A stretch of 64,000 bases of DNA from positions 62,001 through 126,000 of the forward strand of contig NZ_FOSZ01000004.1 in NCBI RefSeq assembly GCF_900114415.1, given 5' to 3'. Source of the stretch: Shimia haliotis. GTDB taxonomy: Bacteria; Pseudomonadota; Alphaproteobacteria; Rhodobacterales; Rhodobacteraceae. Positions within the stretch are counted from its first letter, which is position 1; every line of letters starts with the position of its first letter. Under the pieces are notes generated by a model. That model saw nothing but the letters and a program-made list of their open reading frames with translations. It was not told where the DNA came from and did no database searches. Made by a program: the position numbers and the translations under genes. Below are positions 34,825 through 43,875 of the stretch, in pieces.

Positions 34825-36799
34825 TCAGTCCGGCAAGACGATGACCCGCGCGCGGTCTGTGCGCATTCGCCTGTTGGCGATTGCACTGTTGCCAACCTTG
34901 GTGATCATGCCAGTGTTTTTCATGTCCACGGCCGTCAACTGGGGCGGTCGGTTCGACAACCTGCTGATCGCCAAAGTGAATGGCGAACTGACCATCGCCG
35001 ATCAATTCCTGACGCAGCAACTGGAGAAAAGCGATCTGCAAATACGTGCTGTCGCAGAGTCTGCGGAGTTTGTGCACTGGGCCGGGAACGGGCAAGGGCA
35101 TGCCCTAAAAACCCTGCTGGATGCCGAACGCGCGGCGTTGGGGCTGGATTTTCTCTACTACATGAACGGGGATGGTGATGTGCTGTCTTCGCCCGCATTT
35201 GCCAAGACGGACGCCCTCGCCCGATGGCCGGTGGTCAGTCAGGCCTTGTCCGGCGTGGCCGCGAGTCACATCGATGTCTTTGGACTGTCAGACCTTGCCG
35301 GTATCAGCGACGACTTGGCGGAACGGGCGCGGATCAGGCTGGTGCCAACAGAGGCCGCCGTACCCACCGACCGTAACGAAGAAACACGTGGTATGGTCGT
35401 TCACACCGCGACTCCGGTGAATGTGGGACGCGGGGGCGCTCTTGTTGGAGGGGTGCTGCTGAACCGCAATCTGGAGTTCATCGACACGATCAATGACCTT
35501 GTTTACCCCAGTGCCAGCCTGACCGAAGGCTCCGTCGGCACGGCCACGCTTTTTCTGGATGATGTGCGCGTATCAACCAACGTTCGGCTCTTTGAAAACG
35601 AGCGGGCACTGGGCACGCGGGTTTCGGCAATTGTGCGCGAAACCGTGTTGGAAAAGGGCGAGATCTGGCTCGACCGCGCATTCGTGGTGAATGACTGGTA
35701 TATCTCGGCTTATGAGCCGTTGACGGACAGTTTCGGTAACCGCGTCGGGATGTTGTATGTCGGTTTTCTGGACCAACCTTTTCGGGACGCCAAATTTTCC
35801 ACCATTCTGACGTTTGCGGTGGCCTTTGCCGTCATCGTTTTATTGTCGGTACCGATTTTTCTGCGCTGGGCGCGGCAAATTTTTGAACCATTGGAACGTA
35901 TGCTGCGCACAATCACGCGGGTTGAAGGCGGCGATCTTGGCGCGCGGACTGGTGTGGACAACACCGGCGACGAGATCGGAAGGGTTGCAGCGCAAATGGA
36001 CGAATTGCTGGAGCAAATTCAGGAACGTGACCGCGAATTGACCCGACGCGTGGCCGCACGCACCAAAGATCTTGAGATCGCCAATCAACAGCTGGAAGCC
36101 ACTTCACGACAGTTGGTCGTGTCCGAAAAGCTTGCCGCCATTGGCGAGATTGCTGCCGGCATCGCGCATGAAATCAACAACCCCATTCAGGTCATCCAAG
36201 GCAATCTGGACGTGATGCGCGTTGAACTGGACGCAGACGCAGAACGCGTCGAAACCGAGTTGCGGTTGATTGATGAACAGGTGCATTCGATCTTTCTGAT
36301 CGTGAATAAGCTGTTGCAATTCACGCGGCCCGACGAATACGCGGAAAGCATGGAACATCACCGCCCGGCAGATGTGATGACGGACACAATCCCTCTGGTC
36401 CAGCATTTGCTGAACAAGGCGGAGATTGCTCTGAAACTTGAAACTCCAAGCCTGCGCGCGGTGGCGATCAACCGCACCGAAATGCAACAGGTGTTCATCA
36501 ACCTGATCGTGAATGCGATTCACGCCATGCCAGATGGCGGCGCCTTGTCCCTCATGGTGGAAGACCGCGGACAAGGTGTTTCAATTGTTGTGGCGGACAC
36601 CGGCGTTGGGATGTCGCCCGAGGTGCTGGCGCGGATTTTCGACCCGTTTTTCACCACCAAACAAGGCGAAGGCACCGGCTTGGGTTTGTCGATTACGCGC
36701 AAGTTGGTTGAGCTTTATGACGGCACAATTGAAGCTGAGAGTACCGCTGGGTCGGGTACAACATTCAGAGTTTGGTTCCCCGAGGCTAAAGACATGTGA
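34817..36799 (+). CDS. Sensor histidine kinase
   Basis: A 660-residue membrane sensor. Transmembrane helix at about 17-38, a periplasmic sensing region of about 290 residues resembling a double Cache domain, a second helix at about 335-355, then HAMP, a coiled-coil and HisKA with phospho-accepting His451 in GIAHEINNP, and a HATPase with NLIVNAIHAMPDGG, DTGVGM and GTGLGLSI. The ATG at 34817 overlaps the end of the regulator gene; ATG 34841 is an alternative. The signal is unknown. Confidence 0.9.
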   Translation: MSSQSGKTMTRARSVRIRLLAIALLPTLVIMPVFFMSTAVNWGGRFDNLLIAKVNGELTIADQFLTQQLEKSDLQIRAVAESAEFVHWAGNGQGHALKTLLDAERAALGLDFLYYMNGDGDVLSSPAFAKTDALARWPVVSQALSGVAASHIDVFGLSDLAGISDDLAERARIRLVPTEAAVPTDRNEETRGMVVHTATPVNVGRGGALVGGVLLNRNLEFIDTINDLVYPSASLTEGSVGTATLFLDDVRVSTNVRLFENERALGTRVSAIVRETVLEKGEIWLDRAFVVNDWYISAYEPLTDSFGNRVGMLYVGFLDQPFRDAKFSTILTFAVAFAVIVLLSVPIFLRWARQIFEPLERMLRTITRVEGGDLGARTGVDNTGDEIGRVAAQMDELLEQIQERDRELTRRVAARTKDLEIANQQLEATSRQLVVSEKLAAIGEIAAGIAHEINNPIQVIQGNLDVMRVELDADAERVETELRLIDEQVHSIFLIVNKLLQFTRPDEYAESMEHHRPADVMTDTIPLVQHLLNKAEIALKLETPSLRAVAINRTEMQQVFINLIVNAIHAMPDGGALSLMVEDRGQGVSIVVADTGVGMSPEVLARIFDPFFTTKQGEGTGLGLSITRKLVELYDGTIEAESTAGSGTTFRVWFPEAKDM

Positions 36800-36813
36800 C
36801 GCAGGAGAGTACC

Positions 36814-38190
36814 ATGATGAAACTCAATCGTCGTAAGGTGTTGATGGGTGGTCTGGCAATGGCAGGCATGCCGCGCTTTGCCAAAGCAAAAGACGACGGT
36901 TTCCTCGAACTCGCTGCGTTTGAAACACAGATGCAATTAGTCGAAGGAGAGTATCCAAAAACCGCGGTATGGGGGTTCAATGGCTCTGTTCCAGGTCCGC
37001 TTTTGGGGGGCGTTCAGGGTGAAAGAATGCGCGTTCGACTTCGCAATGAGCTCACCGAGAACACAGCCGTGCATTGGCACGGAATGCGGGTCAAAAACGC
37101 AATGGATGGCGTGCCAGGAATGACGATGCAAGCCGTTCCGCCACAGGGATCATTTGACTACGAAATCTCCCTTAGGGATGCCGGAACCTATTGGTATCAC
37201 AGCCACAATCGATCTCTAAAGCAGGTCTCCAAAGGGCTGTACGGCATTGTAGTTGCGAGAGAATCCTCTCCGTTGGATGTCGATCACGATTTGGTAGTGG
37301 TGCTAGATGACTGGCGGTTGTCACCCGATGCGCAGATCACCGATGATTTTGGCAACATGCATGATCTGAGCCACGCAGGGCGATTGGGAAATTATATCCA
37401 CGCGGTTGTTGATCCGCTGCCTACCCACTTTGCAGCTAATCAGCGGGTGCGCTTGAGATTTGTGAACACGGCAACGGATAGGATCATGCCGCTTGCGTTG
37501 CAAGGGGTCGAGGGATGGATCGTTGCACGCGATGGCATGCCTTTGGCCAGACCCGAAGCGATGGATCAGATCACGCTTGGCCCCGCAGAGCGCGTGGACG
37601 CAATCGTTGATGTGACCGCCGAAGCGGGCGGTGAAGTTCTTTTGGCCTTCCGCGAGGGTGATCAGGGATATGTCCTAGCCGAAACTCCGGTGTTGGCTGG
37701 AGCTCGGGCACGGCGTGCGCCGGTTGAGGCATTGCCCCCCAACCCGATCACGAACATCACCTCGGTTGCCGACGCACGAGCCGTACCAATGGTGATGGAG
37801 GGCGGCGCGATGGGCGGTCTTCGCGGTGCCACTTTCAAGGGCGAAAACATGGACATGCGTGCTCTCGTCCAAGAGGGTCAGGTCTGGGCGGTCAATGGCG
37901 TTGCCGGTCTGCCCGACGCGCCACTGTTTGAGGCCAGCCTCGAAGAAACTGTCGTTCTGAACATGCAAAACGACACGGCGTTTCCCCACGCCATGCATAT
38001 GCACGGCACACATTTTCAAGAAGTGCTGCCAGACGGGTCATTTGGTCCCCACAAGGACACTGTTCTGATGATGCGAGGAGAACAGCGCGCTTTTGCCTTT
38101 GTTGCCGACAATCCAGGCAAATGGCTGATTCACTGTCATATGCTGTCACATCAAACCGCTGGCATGAAAACCTGGTTCAAGGTCAGTTGA
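36814..38190 (+). CDS. Multicopper oxidase with twin-arginine signal
   Basis: Periplasmic copper oxidase of 458 residues. N-terminus MMKLNRRKVLMGGLAMAGMP is a Tat-type signal. All four copper-binding motifs are present: HWHG near 90, WYHSHN near 130, HAMHMHGTHF near 395 and HCHMLSHQTAGM at the C-terminus, which supplies the type 1 Cys, His and Met ligands. Start ATG 36814 (or 36817) follows CAGGAGAG by 5 bp. It is 14 bp after the kinase gene, so probably in the same transcript. Substrate unknown; it could be copper, a phenolic or a small reductant. It converges with the GlxA gene, overlapping by eight bases. Confidence 0.9.
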   Translation: MMKLNRRKVLMGGLAMAGMPRFAKAKDDGFLELAAFETQMQLVEGEYPKTAVWGFNGSVPGPLLGGVQGERMRVRLRNELTENTAVHWHGMRVKNAMDGVPGMTMQAVPPQGSFDYEISLRDAGTYWYHSHNRSLKQVSKGLYGIVVARESSPLDVDHDLVVVLDDWRLSPDAQITDDFGNMHDLSHAGRLGNYIHAVVDPLPTHFAANQRVRLRFVNTATDRIMPLALQGVEGWIVARDGMPLARPEAMDQITLGPAERVDAIVDVTAEAGGEVLLAFREGDQGYVLAETPVLAGARARRAPVEALPPNPITNITSVADARAVPMVMEGGAMGGLRGATFKGENMDMRALVQEGQVWAVNGVAGLPDAPLFEASLEETVVLNMQNDTAFPHAMHMHGTHFQEVLPDGSFGPHKDTVLMMRGEQRAFAFVADNPGKWLIHCHMLSHQTAGMKTWFKVS

Positions 38191-39133
38191 GTTTGCTTTG
38201 TTGTGCGGTAGGCGTGATACCGAATTTTCCGCGATAGACCCGCGCGAAATGGCCCGGGCTTTCAAATCCGCAGGCCAGTGCAATTTCCGTGACGGATTGA
38301 TCCGTTTGCACCAACAGATTGCGCGCGCGATTCAGACGCAAATCCATCAGGTACTTCTTGGGTGAACAATTGAGGTAGCGCCCGAAGATACGTTCCAGCT
38401 GACGGGTCGAGATGCCGATTTCATCAGCAATCAGACTCGGTGAGCGCGGCCGCTCAATGCAGTCATTCATGATTTGGATCGCCTTCACCAAATGCGGATT
38501 GCGCATTCCGTGGCGGCTTTGCAGGCTGACACGCTGTTCCGCTGTGCCTTCGCGTACGGCGTTGTAAACCATTTGATCCGCAACGGCCGTGGCCAGCTCG
38601 GCACCATGGGTTTGGCCGATCAGATGCAACATCAAGTCGGCTGTGGCCGTACCGCCTGAAGCCGTGATGATGGGCTCGTCGGCAACAAAAACACTGCTGA
38701 CGAGATTCACGTCAGGGAACTCTTCAAGAAAGCCGTCGTGGAAATCCCAGTGAATTGCCGCCCGCATGCCATCCAGCATGCCACCTTTGGCAAGAATGTA
38801 CGCAGCAGAACAAAGGGCCCCTATCCCAACCCCCTTGGCCCGTTCGCGGCGCAACGTATTGAGCAGGTCAGCATCGACATGATTGTGCACATTGATGCCT
38901 GACAACGCGAAAACACGGTCACATTTGGGCAAGTTTCGAAAATCGCAATCGACCAACGATACCGTGCCATTGGAACAGGTTTCACGATCTCCATTACGGC
39001 TTGCCAAAGTCCATTCATAGAGCGTTTTTCCGGCAATCAGGTTGGCAATGCGCAACGGTTCAATCGCGCAGGAGAATGCGATGTGCGTGAACTCCGGCAC
39101 CAGAAGAATGGCAAAACGTTCAGACTTGGTCAT
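38183..39133 (-). CDS. GlxA-type AraC family regulator with DJ-1/PfpI domain
   Basis: A 316-residue regulator with an N-terminal class I glutamine amidotransferase-like (DJ-1/PfpI) ligand domain (residues 5-170; GIGALCSAAYILAKGGMLDG carries the nucleophile-elbow Cys) and a C-terminal AraC double helix-turn-helix (ISTRQLERIFGRYL and IALACGFESPGHFARVYRGK). Such GlxA regulators control catabolism of quaternary amines, choline derivatives and arginine-type amines in related bacteria. It diverges from the GntR gene over 111 bp that contain an operator-like repeat. Confidence 0.9.
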   Translation of the reverse strand: MTKSERFAILLVPEFTHIAFSCAIEPLRIANLIAGKTLYEWTLASRNGDRETCSNGTVSLVDCDFRNLPKCDRVFALSGINVHNHVDADLLNTLRRERAKGVGIGALCSAAYILAKGGMLDGMRAAIHWDFHDGFLEEFPDVNLVSSVFVADEPIITASGGTATADLMLHLIGQTHGAELATAVADQMVYNAVREGTAEQRVSLQSRHGMRNPHLVKAIQIMNDCIERPRSPSLIADEIGISTRQLERIFGRYLNCSPKKYLMDLRLNRARNLLVQTDQSVTEIALACGFESPGHFARVYRGKFGITPTAQQSKLN

Positions 39134-39176
39134 TGTGAAAGGCTAGCACAGGGTTTGGAATGTCCGGCAGCTCTTT

Positions 39177-39193
39177 TTGTATACACATTGTAT
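39177..39193. promoter_or_regulatory. Operator-like TGTATACA palindrome in divergent promoter
   Basis: The perfect palindrome TGTATACA (39178-39185) lies within two direct TTGTAT repeats spaced 11 bp (39177-39182 and 39188-39193). It sits between the divergent GlxA and GntR genes, about 50 bp from each start. Its form fits a GntR/FadR-family operator, so autoregulation by the neighbouring GntR protein is the simplest reading. Confidence 0.45.
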
Positions 39194-39244
39194 TTTTGAG
39201 TCTAGCTTTGTGGCAACTCGCCTGATTCCCGACCGGAGACCCTT

Positions 39245-39955
39245 ATGTCCGCAGACCCGAAATCCCGCAAAGAGGCGCTCTATGTTGCTTTGAAGGCGTC
39301 TGTTTTGACGTTGGAATTGCCGCCTGGATCGGATCTGGATGAGACCGCACTAAGCGAGGAGTTTTCTCTGTCCCGCACACCCTTACGGGAGGTGTTTCGC
39401 AATCTCGCGGGCGAAGGATACCTTGATCTTCGGGAAAACCGGGGAGCCCGCATCAGCGAAATGAGCCACAAAACCCTACGCGACTTTTTTCTCGCAGCGC
39501 CGATGATCTACGGCGCGGTGATGCGGCTCGCAGCGATTAATCACAAGACCGAGCAAATCGGAGAATTGATGGCGGCCCAAGAGAGATTTCGCGCGGCCTT
39601 GCGCAAGGGGTCGGGCGCAGAACGCGCGCTTGCAAATACCCGATTTCACGAAGTCACTGGCGAGATGGCAGGCAATATCTATCTGACGCCAAGCTTTCAG
39701 CGGCTGCTGATTGACCATGCCCGTATCTCGATGACGTTTTATCAGCCCCAGAATGGCGACATGGCCCGCAACGTCGGCGAAGCCGCGGACCAACACGACG
39801 CCATCATTGCCGCCATCCAAGCCCGCGACGATGAAAGATGCGCCCAGCTGGCGATTGACCACTGGAACCTTTCGCGAGGCCGGATTGAACTTTTTGTAAT
39901 GCCCGCGGGGCTGGACATGCCGCTGGGTGAGCTGCCCGCGACGCAAACGGCTTAG
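39245..39955 (+). CDS. GntR family regulator, FadR/FCD type
   Basis: A 236-residue repressor-like protein. Residues about 8-70 are the winged helix of GntR proteins (LPPGSDLDETALSEEFSLSR, TPLREVFRNLAGEGYLDL). The remainder is the all-helical FCD ligand domain, with metal-binding Asp/His candidates in RFHEVTGEMAG and EAADQHDAIIAAIQARD. It is the first gene of a four-gene operon with a DapA-family lyase nine bases downstream, so it most likely responds to that pathway's substrate. Confidence 0.9.
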   Translation: MSADPKSRKEALYVALKASVLTLELPPGSDLDETALSEEFSLSRTPLREVFRNLAGEGYLDLRENRGARISEMSHKTLRDFFLAAPMIYGAVMRLAAINHKTEQIGELMAAQERFRAALRKGSGAERALANTRFHEVTGEMAGNIYLTPSFQRLLIDHARISMTFYQPQNGDMARNVGEAADQHDAIIAAIQARDDERCAQLAIDHWNLSRGRIELFVMPAGLDMPLGELPATQTA

Positions 39956-39964
39956 AGGATCACC

Positions 39965-40882
39965 ATGACGCCAATCTTCAAATTCGAAGGCATTTATACG
40001 CCGGTAGTGACACCGTATCATACGGACGGCCGAGTCAATTTTGACACCCTCGCCAACGTGATCGATCACCTGATTGATCGTGGCGTGCATGGCCTGATTT
40101 CAGGTGGCTCAACCGGTGAGAATTATGCGCAAACCGTGGCGGAACGTGTGGAAATCGCGCGGTTTACCAACGATCGGATCAAGGGGCGCGTTCCGTTGGT
40201 GATGGGCACAGGGGCTATGCTGACAGATGACTCCATCGCACTCGCAGTTGCGGGGCGCGAAATGGGAGCCGATGCCATTCTGCTGGCCAGCCCACCCTAT
40301 GCCGTGCCGACAGATCGGGAAAACGCCTTGAACGCGCTGGCCATCGATAAGGCCGCGAACCTACCGGTGATGCTCTATAACTACCCACACCGGACAGGCA
40401 CGATGATGGGGGAGGAATTCCTCGATCGTGTCGGGCGATCCCGCAATTTCTGCGGCATTAAGGAAAGCTCCGGCGATATCAACCGCGTGCACCTTTTGGC
40501 GCGGGATTACCCACACATTCAATTGGGATGCGGCATGGACGATCAGGCGTTGGAATTCTTCGCCTGGGGAGCACCGTTCTGGGTTTGTGGTGGGTCAAAC
40601 TTCCTGCCGGACGAACATGTCGCGCTTTATCAAGCCTGTGTTGTCGAAGGAAATTTCGACAAAGGCCGCCGGATCATGAGCGCGCTGATGCCCTTAATGC
40701 GGGTGCTCGAGCAGGGCGGAAAGTTCATTCAAACCATCAAATATGGTGTCACCCTCAATGGAATGGACACGGGTCCGGTCCGCGCCCCGCTCAAGGGATT
40801 GAACAAGGACGACAAACGCGCGCTGGAGCAAGTTGTGCGCGTGCTAAAAACCACAATTTCCAACATTCAGGCGGAGGGCTGA
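39965..40882 (+). CDS. DapA-family aldolase/lyase, not the lysine enzyme
   Basis: A 305-residue class I aldolase-fold enzyme. It keeps the Schiff-base Lys166 (CGIKESSGD), the Tyr in YNYPHRTG and the GGSTGENY loop, but differs clearly from true DapA encoded at 16512 in the same window. Relatives include 4-hydroxy-pyrroline-2-carboxylate deaminase of hydroxyproline breakdown and several sugar-acid or amine lyases. It starts nine bases after the GntR gene and ends three bases before the aldehyde dehydrogenase gene. The exact substrate is unknown. Confidence 0.85.
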   Translation: MTPIFKFEGIYTPVVTPYHTDGRVNFDTLANVIDHLIDRGVHGLISGGSTGENYAQTVAERVEIARFTNDRIKGRVPLVMGTGAMLTDDSIALAVAGREMGADAILLASPPYAVPTDRENALNALAIDKAANLPVMLYNYPHRTGTMMGEEFLDRVGRSRNFCGIKESSGDINRVHLLARDYPHIQLGCGMDDQALEFFAWGAPFWVCGGSNFLPDEHVALYQACVVEGNFDKGRRIMSALMPLMRVLEQGGKFIQTIKYGVTLNGMDTGPVRAPLKGLNKDDKRALEQVVRVLKTTISNIQAEG

Positions 40883-40885
40883 GAC

Positions 40886-42382
40886 ATGGGTCTGCTGACA
40901 AAATACGAATACGCGGCACTTGCGGCTTCTATGGATTTTCCCAACGCGGCTTACATTGACGGAGCCTATCGGCCAGCCGTGTCCGGCGCGACGTTCCCCA
41001 CCACCAATCCGGCAACAGGCGAGCGTTTTATGGATGTGGCTGCTTGTGGGGCCGCAGACGTGGATTTCGCCGTGGAAAAAGCGCGGGAAGCGTTTGACGA
41101 CGGACGCTGGTCGCGCGCGCACCCTTCTGATCGCAAGGACGTATTGATCCGGTTTGCCAAGCTGTTGACCCGCAACGCGCGCGAGTTGGCAGTTATGGAA
41201 AGCCTTGATAGCGGCAAGCCGATTTATGACTGCGAAACCGTGGACATTCCGGAGACCATCCACTGCATCAAATGGCACGCCGAGGCCGTCGATAAGATCT
41301 ACGATCAGGTCGCACCGAGTTCGGACGATCACATCGCGATGGTGGTGCGCGAACCGATTGGCGTTGTGGGGTTGGTGCTTCCTTGGAATTTCCCTTTGCT
41401 CATGTTGGCATGGAAAATTGGACCGGCTCTGGCTGCAGGGTGTTCGGTGGTTGTGAAACCGGCAGAGGAAACGTCGTTAACAGCGCTGCGTGTCGCAGAA
41501 CTGGCACGCGAAGCCGGCCTGCCGCGCGGGGTTTTGAATGTGGTTCCAGGAAGTGGCGCCGACGTAGGCGAACCTATTGGGAGGCATATGGATATCGACA
41601 TGGTGTCTTTTACCGGCTCCACTGTGACCGGCAAAAAATTCCTGACCTATGCGGCAGAAAGCAACGCCAAGGAGGTGGTGCTTGAGATGGGCGGGAAGAA
41701 CCCCGCCATTGTCATGGATGACGCGGAAAATCTTGATCGCGTGGCACAGCATCTGGTGAATGGCGCCTATTGGAATATGGGCGAAAACTGCTCTGCGACC
41801 TCGCGCCTGATCGTGCACCACGCGGTGAAAGACGAGTTGCTGCAACGGATCGAGCACCACGCCCAGCAGTGGAATGTCGGTGATCCGCTGGATCCGGAAA
41901 CCCGAATTGGCGCGCTGGTGAGCCCTGCGCATTTCGAGAAAGTCAGCGGATATCTTAAGAAGGCCGAGAAGGTTGTTTTTGGTGGATCCGCAGGAGGCGG
42001 ATTTGTTGCGCCGTCTCTGGTCGAGCTGCCTGATAACATGCATCTTCTGGCACGAGATGAGATATTTGGCCCTGTTCTGGGTGTGATCGAAATCGACAAC
42101 TTTGACCAAGCCATTCAAGTAGCGAACGACACCGACTATGGCCTCTGCGCCAGCCTGTTCACAGCCAACGCCAAGCGCGCTATTCGCGGCGCGCGGATGC
42201 TGCGGGCGGGGACTGTGACAGTGAACTCATATGGCGAAGGGGACATCTCGACACCGTTTGGGGGCTACAAACAATCCGGCTTTGGCGGGCGCGACAATTC
42301 CCTGCACGCCCATGATCAATACACACAGCTCAAGACGATCTGGATAGACCTGTCTGACGACGCGGACGAGGCCGTGTCGTGA
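40886..42382 (+). CDS. NAD(P)+-dependent aldehyde dehydrogenase, PuuC-like
   Basis: A 498-residue member of the classical ALDH superfamily. PWNFPLLMLAWKIGPALAAG binds nucleotide, catalytic Glu lies in LEMGGKNP and catalytic Cys302 in MGENCSATSR. The N-terminal YIDGAYRPAVSGATFPTTNP and overall length are closest to gamma-glutamyl-gamma-aminobutyraldehyde or betaine aldehyde dehydrogenases. Four-base overlap with the following FAD oxidoreductase gene (GTGA). Probably oxidises the aldehyde released earlier in the pathway of this operon. Confidence 0.9.
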   Translation: MGLLTKYEYAALAASMDFPNAAYIDGAYRPAVSGATFPTTNPATGERFMDVAACGAADVDFAVEKAREAFDDGRWSRAHPSDRKDVLIRFAKLLTRNARELAVMESLDSGKPIYDCETVDIPETIHCIKWHAEAVDKIYDQVAPSSDDHIAMVVREPIGVVGLVLPWNFPLLMLAWKIGPALAAGCSVVVKPAEETSLTALRVAELAREAGLPRGVLNVVPGSGADVGEPIGRHMDIDMVSFTGSTVTGKKFLTYAAESNAKEVVLEMGGKNPAIVMDDAENLDRVAQHLVNGAYWNMGENCSATSRLIVHHAVKDELLQRIEHHAQQWNVGDPLDPETRIGALVSPAHFEKVSGYLKKAEKVVFGGSAGGGFVAPSLVELPDNMHLLARDEIFGPVLGVIEIDNFDQAIQVANDTDYGLCASLFTANAKRAIRGARMLRAGTVTVNSYGEGDISTPFGGYKQSGFGGRDNSLHAHDQYTQLKTIWIDLSDDADEAVS

Positions 42383-43719
42383 CCACATATTTTGCGCGCC
42401 GTACTCCGGTTCATCGGGGTGTGGCTGCATGGAATGCGATACTTGGGCCACAAGGTAAGGCCTCCCCTTTGGATCGGGACATCACCGCGGATTTTTGCGT
42501 AGTTGGAGCCGGATTTGCAGGTTTGTCAGCGGCGCGGCGATTGCGGCAGTTGCTACCAGAGGCGCGGATTGCAGTTCTTGAAGCCGGACGGGTGGCCGAA
42601 GGGGCCGCTGGGCGAAATTCCGGCTTCATGATTGATTTGCCGCATGATCTGGCCTCAGAGGACTATGCCGGTGACGGGGATGACGCGCTTTTGACCCGTC
42701 TGAATCGCAAGGCAATTGCCTTTGGCGCAGAGGCGGTCGCGGACTATCGGATCAACGACGACTATTTCGATTCCGCAGGCAAAGTGAACGGCGCGGCGGG
42801 ATCTACGGGGCATCGCCACAATATCAGCTATGCCGCGCATTTGGCGTCACTTGGGGAACCACACGAATTGCTGGATGCGCCGCAAATGACCGAGCTGACC
42901 GGATCGCAGCACTATGTTTCGGGGCTGTACACGCCTGGAACGGTGATGTTGCAGCCCGCCGGATATATTCGTGGATTGACCAGCGGACTTCGCAAGCAAG
43001 GCGTTGAAATTTATGAAAACTCCGCTGTGGTTTCTTTTGAACAACAGGGCACAGATTGGCAGGTTTCTACCGCGAAAGGGCGGGTTTTTGCGAGCAAGAT
43101 CATACTTGCGGTAAACGGGCATCTAGAGAGTTTCGGTGTTGCCAAAGGGCGGCTGATGCATCTGTTTCTTTTTGCCATGATGAGCAAGGAACTGGACTGC
43201 GAGGCACGGGCAAAGCTTGGAGGTGCGGAGCGCTGGGGCGTCACGCCGTCAGACCCGATGGGCACCACCATGCGGCGCATTGATGCGGGGCAAGGCGGGC
43301 ACCGGATTGTGACGCGCTCATGCGCTGTTTTGCGGTCGGGAATGCAGTCAAGCTCAAGCGATATCAAACAGGCAAACTGCGTGATGAGTAGAAAGTTTGA
43401 CCAACGATTTCCTCAACTTAGAGGTCTGGAAATGGACCACGTCTGGGCAGGACACCTGTGCCTTTCGCGCAATGGTGTGGCTGTGGCCAAGGAAATCGAA
43501 ACCGGTGTTTTCTCTGCATGTGTACAAAACGGATTGGGGACGGCTCGGGGCACTTTGACAGGCATTGCTGCCGCCGAAACAGCCGCTGGATACACATCGG
43601 AGATCACAGAATTTTTTCTCAGTGAATCGTGGCCCAAACGCCTCCCCCCTCGGCCGATCCGCGATATCGGGGCCAACGCAATTCTGCGTTGGCGCGGGTT
43701 TTCGGCGCGGAACGAATAG
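42379..43719 (+). CDS. FAD-dependent amine/amino-acid oxidoreductase (DAO family)
   Basis: A 446-residue flavoprotein starting at GTG 42379. The Rossmann motif CVVGAGFAGLSAARRL is at about residues 35-50, followed by the AGRNSGFM loop typical of DadA/PuuB-type enzymes. The C-terminal CVQNGLGTARGTLTGIAAAE gives the second FAD contact. It resembles gamma-glutamylputrescine oxidase and related amine oxidases. Last gene of the GntR operon; with the ALDH it could convert an amine to an aldehyde and then an acid. The substrate is unproven. Confidence 0.88.
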   Translation: MTTYFARRTPVHRGVAAWNAILGPQGKASPLDRDITADFCVVGAGFAGLSAARRLRQLLPEARIAVLEAGRVAEGAAGRNSGFMIDLPHDLASEDYAGDGDDALLTRLNRKAIAFGAEAVADYRINDDYFDSAGKVNGAAGSTGHRHNISYAAHLASLGEPHELLDAPQMTELTGSQHYVSGLYTPGTVMLQPAGYIRGLTSGLRKQGVEIYENSAVVSFEQQGTDWQVSTAKGRVFASKIILAVNGHLESFGVAKGRLMHLFLFAMMSKELDCEARAKLGGAERWGVTPSDPMGTTMRRIDAGQGGHRIVTRSCAVLRSGMQSSSSDIKQANCVMSRKFDQRFPQLRGLEMDHVWAGHLCLSRNGVAVAKEIETGVFSACVQNGLGTARGTLTGIAAAETAAGYTSEITEFFLSESWPKRLPPRPIRDIGANAILRWRGFSARNE

Positions 43720-43732
43720 GACAAAACAACCC

Positions 43733-43776
43733 CTCGGCAAAACGTCGGTATCACGTCGGTTTTGCGTCGGTATCCG
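43733..43776. repeat. Four-unit 11 bp tandem repeat, GTCGGT family, second copy
   Basis: Units CTCGGCAAAAC, GTCGGTATCAC, GTCGGTTTTGC and GTCGGTATCCG follow each other with exact 11 bp spacing. It starts 14 bp after the FAD oxidoreductase stop. The same unit family occurs at 7166-7209, again within 15 bp of a gene's 3' end, but inverted relative to that gene. Confidence 0.75.
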
Positions 43777-43875
43777 CACCGCCACGCGCTGGTGCCGATT
43801 TCACTCAACCCACCACGCGCGTCTGGCGTCAGAATCCGAAACCCGCTAGCGTGACGACGACGGCGAGGGGCGTAG

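Noticed and set aside
39965-40882. Second copy of dapA
   Set aside because: Although it shares the aldolase fold and Schiff-base Lys, its loops differ from the true DapA at 16512 and it lies in a catabolic operon.
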